50,255 nucleotides of DNA from Bacteroidetes bacterium GWA2_40_15 (GTDB lineage: Bacteria > Bacteroidota > Bacteroidia > Bacteroidales > VadinHA17), in assembly GCA_001768195.1 (NCBI GenBank), contig MENI01000032.1, positions 22,285-72,539 of the forward strand. Direction: 5' to 3'. Below, in pieces: positions 45,866-50,255 of this stretch. A model generated the notes under the pieces. It was not told the origin of the DNA, searched no databases, and saw only the letters and a program-made list of their open reading frames with translations. A program made the position numbers and the translations under genes. Every line of letters begins with the position of its first letter. The first letter of the stretch is position 1.

Positions 45866-45873
45866 CAAAGATA
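45866..45873 (-). promoter_or_regulatory. -7 box of the His leader/his operon promoter
   Basis: TATCTTTG (45873-45866), perfect TAnnTTTG, 18 bases before the leader ATG. No good TTTG at the usual -33 distance was found. Confidence 0.5.
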
Positions 45874-45932
45874 GCAATAAATTAATAATTAACACAGAAA
45901 AATAACAAAAAGTGATATTCAATCATTAGTTC

Positions 45933-46628
45933 CTATGCAAGAAGTTTCTCCAACTTCATTTTCCATTTTTCCCAGTCCTTCATTTCTTTCGTCTGTAAGT
46001 CAATGAACTTCTGTGTATGGTCATGATGGACTAAATGGCAGAGCTCATGAATAATTACATATTCAATGCAACCTTTAGGCGCTTTAATCAATTCAGGATT
46101 TAAAATAATTTTACCTTTTGGTGTACAACTTCCCCACCTGGTCGGCATGTCTCTCAACACGATTGATGACGGCTCAATATTGTACTTTTTAAAATTGTCT
46201 ATAAGTGGCTGAGCTATTGTTCTTAACTTCAATTTTGCATTCTGCAAATACCATTCTCCAACTAATTGTTTAATCCTTGTTTTATCATTCGCTGTAGCTT
46301 CGATACACTTCCCTTTCAATTTGACAGATTCAAAATTATTCTGAATTATCTTAAGACGGTATTCCCTTCCGAGATAAAGGTGAGTTTCCCCGGAAATATA
46401 TTTTCTTGCCGGAGTCCTGGGATGAAAATAAAGAAAGAAACTTTGCTGTCTGATTATCCATGGAGCTTTCTTCCGGAGTTTTTCTTTTACCTTTTCAAGA
46501 GATGTGTCGAATGGTGCTTTTACCAGGACTGATAAGTCTGGTTTAACTGTAATACCTAAAGATTTCCGATCTGAATATTCCAAATGAAAATCTATCTGTT
46601 TTGAGCCAAATTGAATAGTGGATGTCAT
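45933..46628 (-). CDS. YgjP-like (DUF45) zinc metallopeptidase
   Basis: 231 aa soluble protein of the YgjP/WLM-related metalloprotease family. N-terminal beta domain about 10-110 (LEYSDRKSLGITVKPD; APFDTSLEKVKEKLRKKAPWI), then RDMPTRWGSCTPKGKIILNPELIKAP and the zinc motif HELCH (194-198) with His204 as the likely third ligand. Its ATG overlaps the hsdR stop (TAATG), so it is coupled to the restriction subunit. DUF45 proteases next to hsdR are recurrent; a regulatory role is a guess. Confidence 0.88.
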   Translation of the reverse strand: MTSTIQFGSKQIDFHLEYSDRKSLGITVKPDLSVLVKAPFDTSLEKVKEKLRKKAPWIIRQQSFFLYFHPRTPARKYISGETHLYLGREYRLKIIQNNFESVKLKGKCIEATANDKTRIKQLVGEWYLQNAKLKLRTIAQPLIDNFKKYNIEPSSIVLRDMPTRWGSCTPKGKIILNPELIKAPKGCIEYVIIHELCHLVHHDHTQKFIDLQTKEMKDWEKWKMKLEKLLA

Positions 46629-49600
46629 TACCTGTAACGGATTTTAGCAACTTCAATGCACTTATTTGTGATTTCATCCATTTCTCCAAATGAAAGAGCC
46701 AGATGGTATTTGTCTCTCATCTCATCAATTAAATAATCGCCTATTTCAATTTGCAGTTTTCCCGTAATATTCGTTTTATATTGCCAATCAATTATTGGTT
46801 TATTATTATCAAGAACAGCCTTTTGAATCAACTCGTCAATATTCAATGCTGCCTGTGTTGAAATTTCTCTCCTGACAATAAAATCCTGAATATTTTCACT
46901 TAAAGATTCTACACATAAACCATAAAATGCTTTTGCAACATCTTTGTCTTTTAAATCTTCAGGAATATCGCTGTCAGTGTGGGCTAAAACATTGTTCATG
47001 ATCTCCTGAACCCTGTTTAAATATATTGTTTCATTGATACGATTTGATTCATACTCCATAATGGCTTCCTGCAACATCTGTGAAAACTTTTTGTAGAAGG
47101 CAGGATCTTCCTCCATTTTCTCAGAAATATGCTTTGAAGTTCTGCTTGCAATCTTATCTGCCTTTGCTGCCTTTCCTATTGTTTTCTCAACTTCTTCCTG
47201 AAATTTATCTTTTTCGAAAATATTTACCAATTCTGTAATCACTTCAATTTTGTCAGTCGTGATGTGTGTATCAATAAGTTTTTGGATCTGCCCTTCATAT
47301 TGTTTATAGTCAATTTCATCAGAATACCTTTCAACAACTGCAACACGAAGTTTCAGAAACATTGTAAGATCTTCTTTGTAACGTCTAATCGTCTTTTCAT
47401 CAACCTCCTTATAGAACTGAATAGAAGAGAGTGCAAGCTTCAAACCTTTTGCAAATGCAGCCAGCTTATCATAAAACAAAACCCTTACAGCTTCATCCTT
47501 TAACAATAACTGATAAGCTTCTGCATCACGTTTGTTTGTAACGGTTTTGAAAAGATCCCACAACTCCGAATGTTTCTGTGGCAATTTTCTTATTTCATCG
47601 TTGATATTTTTGAGGGTTCCTATCAGATCATCATCGTCAAAATCCTCAAATGAAGAATACATTTGCATTGCATCATCCAAATTTTCAATCACACCATAAT
47701 AGTCAATGATGTATCCAAATTCTTTATCAGAATAAATTCTGTTCACCCTTGCAATTGCCTGCAATAGTTTATGTCCCCTCAAATTTCTTGTCAGGTACAA
47801 AACTGTATTCCTGGGTTCGTCAAAACCGGTAAGCAACTTATCTACAACAATAATTATTTCCGGATCTTTCTGATTTTTGAAACGGCTGATGATGTTCTTC
47901 TCATAGGTTTTTGAATTACCATGTTCGTCCATCATCTTCTTCCAAAAACGATTTTCTTTATCGGTTGATTTTTCATATGCACTTTCTTCTCCCTCTCTTT
48001 CATCTAATGGAGAAATCAAAACCTCAGTGGATACCAGGCCTATTTCGTCTAAAAAATCTTTATAACGAATTGCATTTACTTTTTTATCGCAAACCAATTG
48101 TGCTTTGAAAGCTGTCCCTTGCCAGTTATCCCGGAAATTCAAACTGATATTCCATGCAATGGCATATATCTTCTGTTCAGCTCCATTAAGCTGGTCTGCA
48201 CGACTGAATTTCTTTTTAAAATCAGTTTTTTGATATTCCGTTAATGGTTCTGAAACCATTTCAAAGAATGTATCCAACGGACTTGCATTTACAATTTGTC
48301 TGGGCAGTCTCCCTTCGTACAACAATGGTACCACTGCCTTGTCTTTGACAGCCTGATCAACGGTGTAAGCATCAATAATGCCTCCGAATTTTGCTGCAGT
48401 GCTCTTATCTCTTTTAAAAAGAGGAGTTCCTGTCATCGCAATAAAACAGGCGTTAGGTAATGTTTTTTGCATCTCTATGTTGAAGGTTCCGTACTGAGTC
48501 CGGTGTCCTTCATCCACCAGCACAAAAATATCGGGACTCTCCAACGGCCTGATTATTTTTTTCATAGCCGCCACAAACTTATTTATGATTGTGGTAACGA
48601 CTGCATCACTTTTACTTTCTAACAATTCTACCAATCTTTGACCGGTTGTGGCATTCTCAACGAACTTTCCGCACTTTCTGAATGTGCCCGTTATCTGGTT
48701 ATCCAGATCAGTCCGGTCAGTTACTAATACTATTTTGGGATTGCGGATAGATTTTTGCAACGCAATTGCCTGTGCAAGCATTACCATTGTTAATGATTTT
48801 CCGCTGCCCTGTGTATGCCAGATAACGCCACCTTGCCTCCGTCCATCTTTAAACTGAAGAATACGAATCATGGATTTTTTAATAGCGAAAAATTGCTGGT
48901 AACGAGCAATCTTTTTCTCGCCATTATCGAAAAGAATAAAGTTAAAAATAATATCCATCACTCTTTCCGGTCTGCATAAGCCATATAGATACTTATCCTG
49001 AATTGTAGGATGAATATGCTCTTTTTCCAGATCATCAAAATATTGCCTCACGTATTTAAATCGTTCACTGAACAATTTGTCTTTCTGACCTATTGAGAGT
49101 GGTTGATTTTTTAGATTCTCCAGTTCGGTGTTATATTTATTTTCTTCCCCGGCGGTTGTAAATTTTTCTTCCCACTTCGACCAGAATTTCTCAGGTGTAG
49201 CGTTGGTTGCATAAGCTGCTTCCCGGGTAGCAACACTCATAATCACCTGTGCATAAACATACAGAGCACGGATTCCATCTTCCTGTTGGCTGCGCAGATG
49301 CTGACTAATGGCCTGTGCCAATGGTTCTTTCATATCAGGCCGTTTGCACTCAATTACGCATATGGGAATACCATTCACAAACAAAACCAGGTCTGGCCGG
49401 TAATGCTCCTTGCTGGCGCTTCGCATTACACTGTATTCTTCGGTTACATGAAATACGTTATTTGTTAAAAATGTACCGGGATTCCAGTCAATGTATTGAA
49501 GGGTAATACTCTTTTTATCTCCGTCAAAATTCTGTTCAAATGCTTTTCCCAATGTAATCAGGTCGTAAACTGACTCGCAGGCAGCAATGTAACCTTCGTT

Positions 49601-49864
49601 CATTGGTAATTCTTTTAATGCACGAATTCCGTTCTCGATGTTGGCATCGCTTATATAAGTTGTTCTTGTTGAACTGATTCTTTTATCTGAATTGATCTCC
49701 TTCAACTGCTTCCGCAGAATATCCTCAAGCAGAACATTGCTCGTTTTGCCACCTCGTAAATTTTCGGTTTCTGCCGGGCTCAAATATTTGTAACCCATCT
49801 TTTGCAATAACTGCAAAGCGGGTATCTGGCTGATGTGATCTTCTTTGAAACTTGGTGTGTCCAT
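46628..49864 (-). CDS. hsdR: Type I restriction enzyme R subunit
   Basis: 1078 aa motor/nuclease subunit. PD-(D/E)xK nuclease about 150-180: RPDLVLFVNGIPICVIECKRP (Asp158, Glu172, Lys174). SF2 translocase: Walker A TQGSGKS (351-357), DEGH (451-454), TGTP (478-481), and the second RecA domain with DKLLTGFDEPRNTVLYL and AIARVNRIYS. Helical C-terminal region binds HsdM/HsdS. No hsdM or hsdS lies within the window; they would have to be upstream past the transposase fragment. Followed by the YgjP-like gene with a one-base overlap. Confidence 0.92.
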   Translation of the reverse strand: MDTPSFKEDHISQIPALQLLQKMGYKYLSPAETENLRGGKTSNVLLEDILRKQLKEINSDKRISSTRTTYISDANIENGIRALKELPMNEGYIAACESVYDLITLGKAFEQNFDGDKKSITLQYIDWNPGTFLTNNVFHVTEEYSVMRSASKEHYRPDLVLFVNGIPICVIECKRPDMKEPLAQAISQHLRSQQEDGIRALYVYAQVIMSVATREAAYATNATPEKFWSKWEEKFTTAGEENKYNTELENLKNQPLSIGQKDKLFSERFKYVRQYFDDLEKEHIHPTIQDKYLYGLCRPERVMDIIFNFILFDNGEKKIARYQQFFAIKKSMIRILQFKDGRRQGGVIWHTQGSGKSLTMVMLAQAIALQKSIRNPKIVLVTDRTDLDNQITGTFRKCGKFVENATTGQRLVELLESKSDAVVTTIINKFVAAMKKIIRPLESPDIFVLVDEGHRTQYGTFNIEMQKTLPNACFIAMTGTPLFKRDKSTAAKFGGIIDAYTVDQAVKDKAVVPLLYEGRLPRQIVNASPLDTFFEMVSEPLTEYQKTDFKKKFSRADQLNGAEQKIYAIAWNISLNFRDNWQGTAFKAQLVCDKKVNAIRYKDFLDEIGLVSTEVLISPLDEREGEESAYEKSTDKENRFWKKMMDEHGNSKTYEKNIISRFKNQKDPEIIIVVDKLLTGFDEPRNTVLYLTRNLRGHKLLQAIARVNRIYSDKEFGYIIDYYGVIENLDDAMQMYSSFEDFDDDDLIGTLKNINDEIRKLPQKHSELWDLFKTVTNKRDAEAYQLLLKDEAVRVLFYDKLAAFAKGLKLALSSIQFYKEVDEKTIRRYKEDLTMFLKLRVAVVERYSDEIDYKQYEGQIQKLIDTHITTDKIEVITELVNIFEKDKFQEEVEKTIGKAAKADKIASRTSKHISEKMEEDPAFYKKFSQMLQEAIMEYESNRINETIYLNRVQEIMNNVLAHTDSDIPEDLKDKDVAKAFYGLCVESLSENIQDFIVRREISTQAALNIDELIQKAVLDNNKPIIDWQYKTNITGKLQIEIGDYLIDEMRDKYHLALSFGEMDEITNKCIEVAKIRYR

Positions 49865-49911
49865 TTTAATTTTCGTTTTTAAACCATTGCTCCGATATCA
49901 GAAATATGGTT

Positions 49912-50255
49912 TCAATCATTGAAAAAACCATCTTCTTTCCAGTTTTTAGGGTTATTGATTATATATTCCGAAATCCTATGATAGGATTTTTCATCACGAA
50001 TAATGTGTTCGTAATAATTGCGTTGCCACAATTTACCATTAAATGATTTCCAACAATGGTTTTTTACGCCGCGAATATATTCCACGGTAACAATAGATTG
50101 AAACGCCCCAACAATGTCCCCAACGGTTTTCGTAGGGGCAACCCTCGTGGTTGCCCTTTTATTATCATGGGCGACGATATTATCATGGGCGACGATATTA
50201 TCATGGGCGACGATATTATCATGGGCGACGATATTATCATGGGCGACGATATTAT
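49912..50255 (-). CDS. REP-associated tyrosine transposase (RAYT), C-terminal part, open at window edge
   Basis: 114 residues in one open frame ending at TGA (49914-49912). After the in-frame repeats, NKRATTRVAPT leads into VGDIVGAFQSIVTVEYIRG, KSFNGKLWQRNYYEHIIRDE and SEYIINNPKNWKEDGFFND, the usual C-terminus of IS200-like Y1 transposases that act on REP palindromes. LWQRNYYEHIIR holds the tyrosine region. The N-terminal HUH half would be beyond the window. The upstream part contains a REP-like palindrome and an 18-bp repeat, both in frame. Confidence 0.75.
   Translation of the reverse strand, partial: NIVAHDNIVAHDNIVAHDNIVAHDNIVAHDNKRATTRVAPTKTVGDIVGAFQSIVTVEYIRGVKNHCWKSFNGKLWQRNYYEHIIRDEKSYHRISEYIINNPKNWKEDGFFND
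50136..50156. repeat. REP-like palindrome within the RAYT gene
   Basis: GGGCAACC (50136-50143), five-base loop, GGTTGCCC (50149-50156). It encodes RATTRV-type residues in frame. Confidence 0.7.
50161..50255. repeat. 18-bp tandem repeat, five copies plus part, in frame in the RAYT gene
   Basis: ATTATCATGGGCGACGAT repeated exactly from 50161 and cut by the window end. Read on the minus strand it encodes IVAHDN per unit and keeps the RAYT frame. No spacers, so it is not a CRISPR array. Confidence 0.9.

Noticed and set aside
50161-50255. CRISPR-like repeat at the window end
   Set aside because: Units are directly adjacent with no spacers and keep a reading frame; no cas genes.

Overview
The window looks like a chromosomal segment of a Bacteroidota bacterium, probably an uncultured or environmental Bacteroidales/Marinilabiliales-like lineage. 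The grounds are carboxypeptidase-regulatory-domain TonB receptors, relaxed lipoboxes, TAnnTTTG -7 promoter boxes, the pheA/aminotransferase/tyrA/DAHP synthase-chorismate mutase/aroA order, small four-helix-bundle (S23-type) genes, and the near absence of Shine-Dalgarno sites. No rRNA, tRNA, CRISPR array, phage or complete IS was seen.

Layout. 1-7.4 kb: a PhoR/PhoB-like two-component pair beside a lipoprotein and a large TonB receptor, perhaps a phosphate- or stress-controlled uptake unit (inference). 7.6-10.5 kb: an exported hypothetical protein, a FadL-type porin and a four-helix-bundle gene. 10.5-25.4 kb: a glycan/small-molecule catabolic region with a GH106-like hydrolase, a Ser-type sulfatase, a TonB receptor coupled to a small lipoprotein, a DUF1080 protein, a GH38 mannosidase, two paralogous UroD/MtaA-like proteins and a second four-helix-bundle gene. 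25.5-30.5 kb: a dicarboxylate symporter, a HGSNAT-like membrane acyltransferase, an APC permease and a NIPSNAP protein. 31.0-45.8 kb: an amino-acid biosynthesis block, all on the minus strand: trpB2; aroA, DAHP synthase/chorismate mutase, tyrA, aminotransferase, pheA; and hisIE-F-A-H-B-C-D-G. 45.9-50.3 kb: a YgjP-like metallopeptidase coupled to an hsdR gene, and the 3' end of a REP-associated tyrosine transposase (RAYT) cut by the window edge.

The most striking content is regulatory and repetitive. Each of the three amino-acid units begins with an unannotated short leader peptide and a terminator/antiterminator pair: a Trp leader before trpB2 (MNTNFYKIWSWRS), a Phe/Tyr-rich leader before pheA (8 Phe and 3 Tyr in 21 residues), and a His leader before hisG (MFCRNSHHHNFHSCFQARR). 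These are classical ribosome-mediated attenuators read directly from the sequence. The Trp leader bears on the function of the stand-alone TrpB2.

Intergenic spaces also carry many arrays of 7-bp tandem repeats with different heptamers, often starting at a stop codon. Both four-helix-bundle genes sit between such arrays in inverted orientation, which suggests a small mobile or repeat-associated cassette. Other repeats are a MITE-like element with gaactcaccccc termini, GCGAAGT palindromes, a nested inverted-repeat block at 30.55-31.03 kb, and an in-frame 18-bp repeat within the RAYT gene.
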